A stretch of DNA of 64,000 nt, from contig JABCZL010000010.1 in the NCBI GenBank assembly GCA_013289685.1, positions 236,017-300,016 of the forward strand. The letters run 5' to 3'. The notes under the pieces are model-generated. The model was not told where the DNA came from. It did not search any database and worked only from the letters and a program-made list of their open reading frames with translations. The stretch is from Acidobacteriota bacterium. Its GTDB lineage: Bacteria > Acidobacteriota > Terriglobia > Terriglobales > Acidobacteriaceae. Position 1 is the stretch's first letter, and each line of letters starts with the position of its first letter. The translations under genes and the position numbers were made by a program. Of this stretch, positions 1 through 8,400 are shown piece after piece.

Positions 1-1084
1 TGCCAGGAAGAATTTGATGAGGAGTAAAGGGATTGATCAGTTGCAGGCCACCGACGTTGCCGCTGTAGTCATAATCGCCACTTGCATCAGGCGTCGTCAT
101 CGCAGTGGTTGGAACGAAACCGTTGAACGGGATCCCGTGGCGCTGCATCTTGGCCTGATAATCCGCAAAGAAGAACGTCTTGTTCTTCTGGATGGGGCCT
201 CCCAGCGAACCGCCAAACTGATTCAGATTGAACTTTTCAACCGACGTTGCGAAACGGCTGGCGGCATCCAGTTTCGTGTTGCGGAAGAACTCGAATAGCG
301 AACCATGCCACTGATTCGATCCTGACTTCGTCGTAACGAGTACTGTGGGACCAGCGCGTTCCCCGTATTCCGCAGAGTAGTTGTACTCGAGAACCTTAAA
401 TTCCTGGATGTCGTCGATCGAAGAGAAGATTGCGATCCCGCCTTCATCCAGTTGATTGTTGTCATTGCCGTCGAGCAGCCAGTCGGTACTCTGAGCGCGC
501 GAGCCACCTACCGAAAGCGAAAAGGAGCCGCGAGTGGAAGCTTCGCTGCTGGCGGCGCCATTGAAGAAGCTGGTGGGGCTGGTCTCTGCGGTCGTGCCCG
601 GCGTCAGCGTTGCCAGTTGCACGAAATTTCGTCCATTCAAGGGGAGTTCCGCAACTTCCTCGGCGGTGATGACTTGACCGAGGGTTGGGGTTGTCGTCTC
701 GACTGCGACCTCCGTTGCATTTACCTCAACGTTCGTACTCACGGATGCTGGAACAAGTTTGAAGTCGAGTTCGCGGTGTTCATCGATCTGCAAGCGGACG
801 TTCTTCGCTTCTGAAGCCTTGAATCCTGTGGCTTCGACTCTAATTGTGTAATCGCCGACGCCGAGCAAGGGAACCAGGAAGTGCCCAGTATCGTCGGCCT
901 TCGACTCGCGAGAACTGTTTGTGGCCTGGGCGATCACTGTTACTTTGGCGCCGGCCACCACCGCTCCGGAATTGTCCGTGACCGTGCCCGAGAAACTCCC
1001 GGTGGCCTGACCGTACAGGAGAGGGGTGAACAGACATGCCAACGAGCCGAGAATCAACGCGACGCGCACCTTCTGACTGAACAT
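1..1084 (-). CDS. TonB-dependent receptor, Oar-like (5' part only; continues off the left edge)
   Basis: The N-terminal 361 codons are present; the frame stays open to the window edge. Residues 1-26 form a signal peptide ending near LLYGQ. Residues 27-113 form a carboxypeptidase-regulatory-like beta-sandwich (GSFSGTVTDNSGAVVAGAKV). The TonB plug follows, with LPLNGRNF at about 147-154 and a predicted beta-barrel beginning after about 230. This architecture is typical of the expanded Oar-like outer-membrane receptor family of Acidobacteriota, which import oligomeric substrates or bind matrix. The ATG at 1084 follows a GGGG-rich ribosome-binding site (GAAAGGGGTTCAAGCA). The gene has its own promoter and lies downstream of ribokinase on the same strand, so a role in nucleoside or sugar uptake is possible but unproven. 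Confidence 0.9.
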   Translation of the reverse strand, partial: MFSQKVRVALILGSLACLFTPLLYGQATGSFSGTVTDNSGAVVAGAKVTVIAQATNSSRESKADDTGHFLVPLLGVGDYTIRVEATGFKASEAKNVRLQIDEHRELDFKLVPASVSTNVEVNATEVAVETTTPTLGQVITAEEVAELPLNGRNFVQLATLTPGTTAETSPTSFFNGAASSEASTRGSFSLSVGGSRAQSTDWLLDGNDNNQLDEGGIAIFSSIDDIQEFKVLEYNYSAEYGERAGPTVLVTTKSGSNQWHGSLFEFFRNTKLDAASRFATSVEKFNLNQFGGSLGGPIQKNKTFFFADYQAKMQRHGIPFNGFVPTTAMTTPDASGDYDYSGNVGGLQLINPFTPHQILPG

Positions 1085-1116
1085 TGCTTGAACCCCTTTC
1101 GGTGGTTGCACCGCAC

Positions 1117-1147
1117 AAAGAAAAAGACCCTCCCGCTTCGCGAGAGG
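1117..1147 (-). terminator. intrinsic-terminator-like hairpin in the receptor leader (possible attenuator)
   Basis: Read on the minus strand, CCTCTCGC-GAA-GCGGGAGG forms an 8-bp stem with one G-U wobble, directly followed by GTCTTTTTCTTT. It sits inside the 5' leader, between promoter and start codon. A small upstream hairpin (GGTC-TGGG-GACC) and a GACCTCC segment that can pair with GGAGGGTC could give mutually exclusive folds. No known riboswitch family was recognised. Confidence 0.5.
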
Positions 1148-1175
1148 ATAGGAGGTCCCCAGACCGCAGACACGG

Positions 1176-1205
1176 CTTATAAATTGCCCCTCACCGGTAA
1201 GTCAA
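1176..1205 (-). promoter_or_regulatory. sigma-70-type promoter for the TonB receptor
   Basis: On the minus strand a -35 box TTGACT (1200-1205) and a -10 box TATAAG (1176-1181) are separated by 18 bp. Both match the housekeeping consensus at five of six positions. The predicted transcript starts near 1169, giving a leader of about 85 nt before the receptor ATG. Confidence 0.6.
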
Positions 1206-1243
1206 GTAGTTTCGCAGTAGAACAGGATTAGACGCTGCTATTC

Positions 1244-1265
1244 TTCCGCATCGGCCGATGCGGAA
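1244..1265. repeat. perfect 22-bp palindrome downstream of ribokinase
   Basis: An 11-bp arm TTCCGCATCGG is followed immediately by its exact reverse complement. It lies 70 bp past the ribokinase stop and 39 bp upstream of the receptor -35 box, so it could be an operator or a Rho-assisted transcript end. There is no T-run on either side. Confidence 0.6.
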
Positions 1266-1334
1266 AACCGCTTCGTGATGTTGATTGTTGAGAGTTCGAG
1301 CAATCGGCGATGTGCAGCAAGGCGCAGATGCTGC

Positions 1335-2267
1335 TCAGAGTGGCCGGCGAAGACACTCGGCGTCAAAGCGAGCGCGGTCATAAAAAGATTTCTGCGTTCC
1401 CACGCCTGTGGTGGACAAGGCGGCGTAGAGATTGGCGCGGCGAACCGCTTCCTTTTCGGGCACTCCCTCGCCCAGAAACACGGCGAAGCTGCCGATGAAG
1501 GCATCGCCGGCGCCGGTGCTGTCAATGGCGTTGACCACGAACGGCGGCACGTGTTCGATGGCGTCGCGGCTTGCGAGAAGAGATCCATTCGCACCCAGCG
1601 TGATGATCACGCGGCGAATGCCGCTGGTCAGGAGTTTTTCGGCGCACTTCTTCGCGTCTTCGACACTTTTCACCGGGCAGCCGGTAATCGTCTCGGCTTC
1701 ACTCTCGTTGGGAACGAAGTAGTCGAGGCCCTTCAGCGCACCCAGTTCGACGGGCTGCGCAGGGGCGGGATTGAGGATGCAGCGCACGCCGTGCTTACGC
1801 GCGAACTCGATCGTGTAATAAACGGTCTGCAGCGGAATTTCGAACTGCAGCACGATGCAATCGGCGGACTTCAAGGTCTCAGCAGCGGCGTCAACATCGG
1901 CGGGCTTGAGCGCATCGTTCGCTCCCTTCACCACCAGAATGCGGTTCTGACCGTTGGGTTCGACGAAGATGGGGGCGACCCCACTCGACAGTCCCTCGAC
2001 TTGCTTCACGTGAGTAGGATCGATTCCCTGCTTGCGGAAGTTCTCGATGGTCGCGGGACCGAAGAGGTCGCTGCCCACGCGCGCGACCATGAAAACCTCC
2101 GCGCCACACAGACGCGCCGCCACGGCCTGATTCGCGCCCTTGCCGCCGAAGCCGAGATCGAATTTCTGTCCGAAAATAGTTTCGCCAGGCTTAGGGAATT
2201 GATTGGTGAACGTCGTCAGGTCAATGTTGGCGCTGCCAACTACCGCAATTCGAGGGCGCTTCGCCAT
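1335..2267 (-). CDS. rbsK: ribokinase (PfkB family)
   Basis: Phosphorylates D-ribose to ribose-5-phosphate with ATP in the cytoplasm. The 310-residue protein matches family length. The N-terminal GSANID sugar-binding motif (about 12-17), the GFGGKGANQA segment near 40 and the C-terminal DSTGAGDAF anion-hole/catalytic motif (249-257, catalytic Asp about 255) are all present. It is divergent from the beta-ureidopropionase gene. In this block it would handle ribose from nucleoside turnover. Another PfkB sugar or nucleoside kinase is possible, but the motifs and order fit ribokinase well. Confidence 0.9.
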   Translation of the reverse strand: MAKRPRIAVVGSANIDLTTFTNQFPKPGETIFGQKFDLGFGGKGANQAVAARLCGAEVFMVARVGSDLFGPATIENFRKQGIDPTHVKQVEGLSSGVAPIFVEPNGQNRILVVKGANDALKPADVDAAAETLKSADCIVLQFEIPLQTVYYTIEFARKHGVRCILNPAPAQPVELGALKGLDYFVPNESEAETITGCPVKSVEDAKKCAEKLLTSGIRRVIITLGANGSLLASRDAIEHVPPFVVNAIDSTGAGDAFIGSFAVFLGEGVPEKEAVRRANLYAALSTTGVGTQKSFYDRARFDAECLRRPL

Positions 2268-2409
2268 AGTCGTCTCCGAAAGCCTGAGGAAGGCCGAGTC
2301 TATTCAGCGCACCCGGAACATGTCAACGGGAAGGTCATCAGCTCTCGATGGAAGAGCCGTATTTTCTGCTATAGTTTCGTTCCTCGACAGTCAGACCCGG
2401 GAGGATCCC

Positions 2410-3303
2410 ATGCCCCGCAATGTCCGCTGTGCCTTGATTCAAGCCAGCAACGCGCTCTCGACCGAACGCCCGCTCGCACAAATCAGGAAGGCGATGATCG
2501 ACAAGCACCTGAAGCTGATTGAGCAGGCAGCGCGCAAAAAGACGCAGGTCCTCTGCCTGCAGGAACTTTTCTACGGCCCTTATTTTTGCGCCGAACAGAA
2601 TGCCCGTTGGTACGAACTGACCGAACGCGTGCCCGACGGCCCGACCACGCGACTCATGCAGAAAATTGCGGCCAAGCACCGCATGGTGATCGTGGTTCCA
2701 GTCTATGAAGAGCAGATGCCGGGGGTTTACTTCAACACCGCCGCGGTCATTGACGCCGACGGACGCTATCTCGGCAAGTACCGCAAGCATCACATCCCGC
2801 ACTGCCATCCTGGATTCTGGGAGAAATTTTATTTCACTCCCGGCGATCTTGGTTATCCCGTCTTCGAAACCAAGTACGCGCGCGTGGGCGTGTACATTTG
2901 CTACGACCGCCATTTTCCGGAGGGCGCGCGCATCCTCGGATTGAACGGCGCCGAAATCGTTTTCAATCCTTCCGCGACTGTGGCTGGACTCTCGGAATAT
3001 TTGTGGGAACTGGAACAGCCAGCGCATGCCGTGGCCAACGGGTACTTTGTAGGAGCGATCAATCGCGTGGGGACCGAGAAGCCGTGGAGTATTGGCGAAT
3101 TCTACGGCAAAAGTTATTTCTGCAATCCGCGGGGCAAGATCATCGCTCAGGCCAGCCGCGACAAAGACGAAGTGGTGGTCGCCGATCTCGACCTCGACAT
3201 GATCGCCGAGGTCCGCAAGGTTTGGCAGTTTTTCCGCGATCGTCGACCGGACAGCTATGGTCCCCTGACGACGCAGAGCGGAACATCTGCCGCAGCGGAC
3301 TGA
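2410..3303 (+). CDS. beta-ureidopropionase / N-carbamoyl-beta-alanine amidohydrolase (nitrilase superfamily)
   Basis: Hydrolyses N-carbamoyl-beta-alanine to beta-alanine, CO2 and ammonia, the last step of reductive pyrimidine degradation. The catalytic triad of the carbon-nitrogen hydrolase family is visible: Glu52 (CLQELFYGP), Lys126 (GKYRKHHIP) and Cys164 (VYICYDRHFPEGAR). I chose the ATG at 2410 because GGGAGG lies just upstream and it begins the conserved fold (297 residues); the open frame extends 69 codons further upstream without homology. N-carbamoylputrescine amidase is the closest alternative, but dihydropyrimidinase and an NCS1 permease nearby favour the pyrimidine role. Confidence 0.85.
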   Translation: MPRNVRCALIQASNALSTERPLAQIRKAMIDKHLKLIEQAARKKTQVLCLQELFYGPYFCAEQNARWYELTERVPDGPTTRLMQKIAAKHRMVIVVPVYEEQMPGVYFNTAAVIDADGRYLGKYRKHHIPHCHPGFWEKFYFTPGDLGYPVFETKYARVGVYICYDRHFPEGARILGLNGAEIVFNPSATVAGLSEYLWELEQPAHAVANGYFVGAINRVGTEKPWSIGEFYGKSYFCNPRGKIIAQASRDKDEVVVADLDLDMIAEVRKVWQFFRDRRPDSYGPLTTQSGTSAAAD

Positions 3304-3334
3304 GTGTAAGTTCTTATCGTTAACTAAACAACCA

Positions 3335-4774
3335 ATGACGATCCCGGACCCCACGCAACTCCGCGCGCGAATCGAATCCAGCCCGCTGTATAACGAGGAC
3401 CTCGCGCCAGCCAGCGCCGAGCGCCGGCACTGGGGCACGTACAACTTCGCAGCACTGTGGGTTTCGATGTCGGTGAACATCCTGACCTACATGCTGGCTG
3501 CGAGTTTGATTCAAGGAGGAATGAACTGGAAGCAGGCGGTTGCGACCATCTTCCTGGGCAACGTAATCGTGCTTGCTCCAATGCTGCTGAATTCGCATCC
3601 CGGCGCAAAGTACGGGATTCCGTTTCCGGTTCTGGCTCGCGCTTCGTTCGGAGTTCTAGGGGCGAACGTCGCGGCAGTTCTGCGCGCGCTGGTCGCGTGC
3701 GGATGGTTCGGCATTCAGACCTGGATCGGCGGCGAGGCCATCAGCACCTTGCTGGCGACGATTGTTCCCAGTTGGAAAACTTTCTCGTATGGTCCGGCCA
3801 TCTGCTTTTTTCTTTTCTGGCTGATCAACCTTGCGGTCGTGCTCAAGGGAATCGAGTATATTCGCGTTCTGCAGGGCATTAGTGCGCCCGTCTTGCTGGG
3901 CGTTGGACTGCTTTTGTTGGGATGGGCCTATCACGCGGCCGGTGGCTTCGGCCCCATGTTCTCGGTGCCCTCGCGGTTCACGACGTTTTCTGAATTCCTG
4001 AAGTTCTTGATCCCCGCGCTCAACGGCACCGTTGGTTTCTGGGCTACAGTATCGCTAAACATCCCCGACTTCACGCGGTTTGCGCGTAATCAGCGGGAGC
4101 AGGTGATTGGTCAGGCCTTGGCCCTGCCAACCACGATGACGCTATACGCCTTCGTCGGGATCGTTGTCACCTCGGCGACCGTGGTCATCTATGGGACTGC
4201 GATCTGGGATCCCGTGCAACTGCTGAGCCGCTTTCATTCGCCCGTGGCGGTGGTGATCTCGCTGGTCGCGATTCTGCTGGCTACACTCAACGTGAACATC
4301 GGCGCCAATGTAGTTTCGCCGGCGAATGATTTTTCGAACCTGTGGCCGCGTGGAATTAGTTTTCGTACGGGCGGCGTCATCACTTGTTTTATGGGGATCG
4401 CGCTGATGCCCTGGAAGCTGCTCGCAAACTACGGAACATTTATTTTCGGCTGGCTGGGCGGATATGCGGCTTTTCTGGGGCCGGTGGCGGGAATCATGAT
4501 CTGCGACTATTTCGTCATCCGGCGGCGAGTATTGCAGGTGGACGACCTGTATCTTCGAGGCGGACTCTACGAATACTCGCGGGGATTCAACTGGTGCGCG
4601 GTTGTGGCGCTGGCGCTGGGAGCGGGCTCCGCTCTCGCTGGGCTAGCCGTTCCATCCATGCGCGCGCTCTATGACTATTCGTGGTTCGTCGGCTTCGCAG
4701 TTGCGTTCGTGGTGTACTACGCGATGATGAAGGTTCAGCAACAAACAACGATTGCTCCGCAGGTATCCGCCTAG
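3335..4774 (+). CDS. NCS1-family nucleobase/hydantoin/allantoin permease
   Basis: A 479-residue inner-membrane protein with about 12 hydrophobic segments. The N-terminus (SPLYNEDLAPA, then W(G)TYNFAALWVSMSVN) is typical of NCS1 transporters such as PucI, Mhp1 and uracil permeases. NCS1 proteins are Na+ or H+ symporters for nucleobases and related ureides. It starts 31 bp after the beta-ureidopropionase stop on the same strand, so the two are probably cotranscribed. The likely substrate is uracil, dihydrouracil or a hydantoin; sequence alone does not decide which. It converges with the LLM oxidoreductase with only 3 bp between the stops. Confidence 0.88.
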   Translation: MTIPDPTQLRARIESSPLYNEDLAPASAERRHWGTYNFAALWVSMSVNILTYMLAASLIQGGMNWKQAVATIFLGNVIVLAPMLLNSHPGAKYGIPFPVLARASFGVLGANVAAVLRALVACGWFGIQTWIGGEAISTLLATIVPSWKTFSYGPAICFFLFWLINLAVVLKGIEYIRVLQGISAPVLLGVGLLLLGWAYHAAGGFGPMFSVPSRFTTFSEFLKFLIPALNGTVGFWATVSLNIPDFTRFARNQREQVIGQALALPTTMTLYAFVGIVVTSATVVIYGTAIWDPVQLLSRFHSPVAVVISLVAILLATLNVNIGANVVSPANDFSNLWPRGISFRTGGVITCFMGIALMPWKLLANYGTFIFGWLGGYAAFLGPVAGIMICDYFVIRRRVLQVDDLYLRGGLYEYSRGFNWCAVVALALGAGSALAGLAVPSMRALYDYSWFVGFAVAFVVYYAMMKVQQQTTIAPQVSA

Positions 4775-4777
4775 CGA

Positions 4778-5782
4778 CTACGTCTTTCTTTCTTTCAGGA
4801 ATTCGGGAAGGATATCTCGCTGATAGATATCGAGCGTCTGCTCTTCGTCTCCACACATGAGATAGATGTTAAATTGCGTGACCCCCGCCGCTGCCAGATC
4901 GCGCAACTTCTTACGATGAGCTTCGGCTGGCCCAACCAGGCAGAATCGGTCGATCACTTCGTCGGAAACGAAATCTGCGTTGTCGCTGCCGACTTCGCAA
5001 TGGTGCTGATAGTCATAGTGGCCGCGATCCTGCACGAACGATGTAAGTGCAGGCGGAAGGTCTTCGGGCTTGTATTGCCGGATGAGATCCATCACATGAT
5101 TCGAGACCAGAGCGGGGAACCATCGCACACGCTCGCGAGCCACGCTCAAATCACTTGAGACCCAAACCGGCGCGGCGGCCATCACCTCGATGCGGCCGGG
5201 ATCGCGTCCCGCGGCGCGAGCACCTTCTTTCACGAATCCCATGCACCATGCGATTAGCGCGGGATCGGCAAACTGCAGAATGATGCCGTCGGCCACTCGT
5301 CCGGCCATGTGCAGCACTTTGGGACCGTACCCTGCAATCCAAACTCGCGGAGAATCTTTGGCCCAGGTGAGTCGAGTCGGTTGACCGTCGTGTTGCACCT
5401 CTTTGCCGGACGTAAGATCGCGAAACTCCGCCACCGCGGCTTCCAACTGCGACCAACTGACAGGCTTCTTGCCCATCACGCGGCGCGAGCTGTCGCCGCG
5501 GCCGATGCCGAGTTCCATCCGTCCACCTGAAATCAGATTGAGAGTTGCAAACAAGCTGGCCGTTACGGTCAGGTCGCGAGTCGCAGGATTCGTCACGCAC
5601 GTACCCAGGCGCATACGCTGCGTGTTGGTCGCCATCAGCGTCAGCAGAGGATACGGTTCCTTCCACAAAACGTGAGAATCGAAAATCCAGCCATATTCAA
5701 AACCGGCGCCCTCGGCCTGCCTCGTCAGGCCTACGATTCGTTCGATCGAGATGTCAGGTTTCAATGCGATGCCGAATTGCAT
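4778..5782 (-). CDS. LLM-class flavin/F420-dependent oxidoreductase
   Basis: A 334-residue luciferase-like TIM-barrel oxidoreductase. It begins MQFGIALKPD and carries the family segments RLGTCVTNPATRD, GRMELGIGRGDSSRR and PRVWIAGYGPKVLHMAGRVADG. Such proteins use reduced FMN or F420 to reduce or oxygenate small organics; the substrate cannot be read from sequence. It is the only gene inside the pyrimidine-degradation cluster without an assigned step, and it is transcribed opposite to its neighbours. RutA, the uracil ring-opening oxygenase, belongs to the same superfamily, but this protein is not obviously RutA. Confidence 0.8.
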   Translation of the reverse strand: MQFGIALKPDISIERIVGLTRQAEGAGFEYGWIFDSHVLWKEPYPLLTLMATNTQRMRLGTCVTNPATRDLTVTASLFATLNLISGGRMELGIGRGDSSRRVMGKKPVSWSQLEAAVAEFRDLTSGKEVQHDGQPTRLTWAKDSPRVWIAGYGPKVLHMAGRVADGIILQFADPALIAWCMGFVKEGARAAGRDPGRIEVMAAAPVWVSSDLSVARERVRWFPALVSNHVMDLIRQYKPEDLPPALTSFVQDRGHYDYQHHCEVGSDNADFVSDEVIDRFCLVGPAEAHRKKLRDLAAAGVTQFNIYLMCGDEEQTLDIYQRDILPEFLKERKT

Positions 5783-5916
5783 GGCCGGTCCCTCTCATGG
5801 AGAAGCAATTCAAGAACTGATTGTGAACTGAGTCACTGAAGTGCGGCAGTTTAGCATAGAATTCTTCTCTCATAACGGCCAGAGTCGCGGCGCCGGCCGA
5901 GCCGACGGAGGACTCG

Positions 5917-7314
5917 ATGGGTTTCGACACGATCATCAGAAACGGTTCCGTGGTGACGGCAACCGACACTTATACCGCGGACATTGCCATTGCGAAGGGC
6001 AAGATCAGCGCCATTGGAACTGATCTTCCGGCGCAGAACGCCAGCAGAATTCTGGACGCGTCGGGCAAACTCGTCTTGCCCGGGGGAATCGATGTTCATA
6101 CTCACCTTGATATGCCATTCGGCGGCACGACCAGCGCCGACGACTTTGAAACCGGTACACGGGCCGCGGCGTTCGGCGGTACAACCACCCTGATTGACTT
6201 TGCAATTCAGTACAAAGGCCAGCCCTTGCGACAGGCCTTCGATACTTGGATGAGCAAGGCAGCGAACAAGGCCACCTGCGATTACGCTTTCCACTGCATC
6301 GTGACCGACGTCTCGGGCGGGCAGCTTTCTGAAATGAACGATCTGGTGGACGAAGGCGTGACCAGCTTCAAGCTCTTCATGGCGTATCCCGGCGTGTTCA
6401 TGCTCGACGATGGCAGCATCTTCAAAGCTCTGCAAAATACGGCGAAGAGCGGCGCGCTGGTCTGCATGCACGCGGAAAACGGGAGCGCGATTGACGTCAT
6501 CGTGCAACAGGCTTTGGCCGAGGGAAAGAGAGCGCCGAAGTACCACGCGCTCACTCGTCCTACTACAGCAGAGGCCGAGGCGGTAGGACGCGCGATTGCG
6601 CTTGCCGAGATGGCGGGCGCGCCTATCTACATCGTCCACTTGAGCTGCAATGACGCGCTCGAGAAAATTCGCGAGGCACGAGACCGCGGACTTCCCGTTT
6701 ACGCCGAGACCTGCCCGCAATATCTGTATCTCTCCCTCGACAACATGGATGCGCCCGGTTTCGAAGGAGCGAAGTACGTATTCACTCCGCCGCTGCGGGA
6801 GAAATGGCACCAGGAAAAACTTTGGCAGGGCCTGAAGCACGATCATTTGCAGGTTGTCTCCACGGACCACTGCCCGTTTTGTTTTAAGGAGCAAAAAGAA
6901 ATGGGCCGCGACGACTTCACGAAAATCCCAAACGGAGGTCCAGGCGTGGAGCACCGCATGAGCCTGATCTTCTCTGGCGGCGTTGCCAGCGGACGTTTCA
7001 ATGCGAACCGCTTTGTGGAACTGGTCTCCACGACTCCAGCCAAACTGTTCGGGCTGTACCCGCGCAAAGGCACCATCGCGGTTGGCAGCGACGCCGATCT
7101 TGTGATTTTCGATCCCAAGCGCAAACACACCATCAGCGCCAAGACTCACCATATGCGCGTCGATTACTCGATGTTCGAGGGCATCCAGGTCACGGGCATG
7201 CCCGACGTCGTTCTTTCGCGAGGCGAGGTTGTGGTAGAGGGAGAAAAATTCCTGGGTCGCGCGGGACGAGGAGAATTTCTGCGACGCGCAACTTATGCAC
7301 AGGTGAATGGCTAG
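5917..7314 (+). CDS. hydA: dihydropyrimidinase (D-hydantoinase)
   Basis: Reversibly opens 5,6-dihydrouracil or dihydrothymine to the N-carbamoyl-beta-amino acid. The amidohydrolase metal centre is complete: His61 and His63 (DVHTHLDM), carboxylated Lys152 (TSFKLFMAY), His185 (CMHAEN), His241 (YIVHLS) and Asp317 (STDHCPF). At 465 residues it matches the family. GGAGG lies 6 bp before the ATG. Its product is the substrate of the beta-ureidopropionase 2.6 kb upstream. Allantoinase and dihydroorotase are less likely because of the length and the neighbouring genes. Confidence 0.93.
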   Translation: MGFDTIIRNGSVVTATDTYTADIAIAKGKISAIGTDLPAQNASRILDASGKLVLPGGIDVHTHLDMPFGGTTSADDFETGTRAAAFGGTTTLIDFAIQYKGQPLRQAFDTWMSKAANKATCDYAFHCIVTDVSGGQLSEMNDLVDEGVTSFKLFMAYPGVFMLDDGSIFKALQNTAKSGALVCMHAENGSAIDVIVQQALAEGKRAPKYHALTRPTTAEAEAVGRAIALAEMAGAPIYIVHLSCNDALEKIREARDRGLPVYAETCPQYLYLSLDNMDAPGFEGAKYVFTPPLREKWHQEKLWQGLKHDHLQVVSTDHCPFCFKEQKEMGRDDFTKIPNGGPGVEHRMSLIFSGGVASGRFNANRFVELVSTTPAKLFGLYPRKGTIAVGSDADLVIFDPKRKHTISAKTHHMRVDYSMFEGIQVTGMPDVVLSRGEVVVEGEKFLGRAGRGEFLRRATYAQVNG

Positions 7315-7398
7315 ACTTCGCAATCTCAACATCGGCAATCTCACTTGTGGCTTCCGGAGAAGAAGAGTACAGTTACTCGTTTTCCAAGGGAGAACGCG

Positions 7399-8376
7399 AT
7401 GTACACGCCTCCGAGTCTGACGATCGCGCTGTTGATGATGATTACCAGCGCCATCTGCTGGGGTTCCTGGGCTAACACCTACAAGGGCGTCAAGAATTAT
7501 CGTTTCGAACTTTTCTATTGGGACTACGCGATCGGCATTCTTCTGATTTCTCTGATCCTGGCCCTCACCATGGGCAGCAGCGGCCACGATGCTTCCAGCT
7601 TCGTGAATAACATCCAGGCCGCGGACGCTTCCAACATCGTCTCTACTCTGGTCGGCGGGGCCATTTTCAATCTCGCGAATCTTCTGCTCGTTGCTGCAAT
7701 CGACATGGCGGGACTGGCGGTCGCGTTCCCCGTGTCTATTGGAATCGCGCTGGTCGTGGGCGTCGTGTTGAACTTCATCCTGCAACCCAAAGGCAACGGC
7801 CTGCTCTTGGCGGGAGGGGTTGTGTGCGCTTTCGTTGCCGTTGTGCTCGACGGAAAAGCTTACGGAAGTCTGGCGAGTTCCGGGCGCACCGTTTCGAAAA
7901 AGAGCATTGTCACTTGCGTAGTGTCAGGTGTGCTCATGGGGCTGTGGAGCCCCTTCACGACCTACGGCACGACCCGCGGAAACGCGCTGACTCCGTACAG
8001 TTCCGTGGTATTTCTCACTCTGGGCGCGCTGCTGTCGTGCTTTGTCTGGAATCTTTATTTCATGAAAAAACCGCTCGCTGGGGAACCAGTCGGCTTCGGC
8101 GGATTCTTCACCGCTCCGGCGTCGGGACATCTGCTCGGCTTGCTCGGCGGAGTGATCTGGGGCACGGGAACGGTGTTCAATGTTGTGGCCGGAAAAGCGA
8201 CTACCTTCGCCATCTCTTACGCGATTGGCCAATCCGCCCCGATGGTCGCGGCGTTGTGGGGAGTGTTAGCGTGGAAAGAATTTGCGGGCTCGGGAAAGAG
8301 CGCCAAATTTTATCTTGCTCTCATGTTCCTCTTCTACGGGTTGGCGATTCTGCTGGTCGCGCGCGCGAACGGCTGA
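7399..8376 (+). CDS. ureide-permease-like transporter (DMT superfamily)
   Basis: A 325-residue membrane protein with about ten hydrophobic helices. The N-terminal motif SAICWGSWANTYK matches the UPS/GRP branch of the drug/metabolite transporter superfamily, whose plant members move allantoin, uracil and 5-fluorouracil. I chose the ATG at 7399 (after AAGGGAGAACGCG) over an upstream in-frame codon at 7345. It starts 84 bp after dihydropyrimidinase on the same strand, supporting a role in uptake of ureides or pyrimidine bases. The substrate is inferred; a sugar substrate as in GlcU/RhaT-type relatives is possible. Confidence 0.72.
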   Translation: MYTPPSLTIALLMMITSAICWGSWANTYKGVKNYRFELFYWDYAIGILLISLILALTMGSSGHDASSFVNNIQAADASNIVSTLVGGAIFNLANLLLVAAIDMAGLAVAFPVSIGIALVVGVVLNFILQPKGNGLLLAGGVVCAFVAVVLDGKAYGSLASSGRTVSKKSIVTCVVSGVLMGLWSPFTTYGTTRGNALTPYSSVVFLTLGALLSCFVWNLYFMKKPLAGEPVGFGGFFTAPASGHLLGLLGGVIWGTGTVFNVVAGKATTFAISYAIGQSAPMVAALWGVLAWKEFAGSGKSAKFYLALMFLFYGLAILLVARANG

Positions 8377-8400
8377 GGGCGATTCCGAAACCAGCTTCGC

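Noticed and set aside
1275-2522. 415-codon open frame on the plus strand
   Set aside because: Antisense to ribokinase, which carries all PfkB motifs; the frame then runs into non-coding sequence before beta-ureidopropionase.
5851-7785. 644-codon open frame on the minus strand
   Set aside because: It is antisense to dihydropyrimidinase and the ureide-like permease, whose catalytic motifs are intact. Its protein is His/Arg/Asp-rich with no family features, as expected from a high-GC shadow frame.
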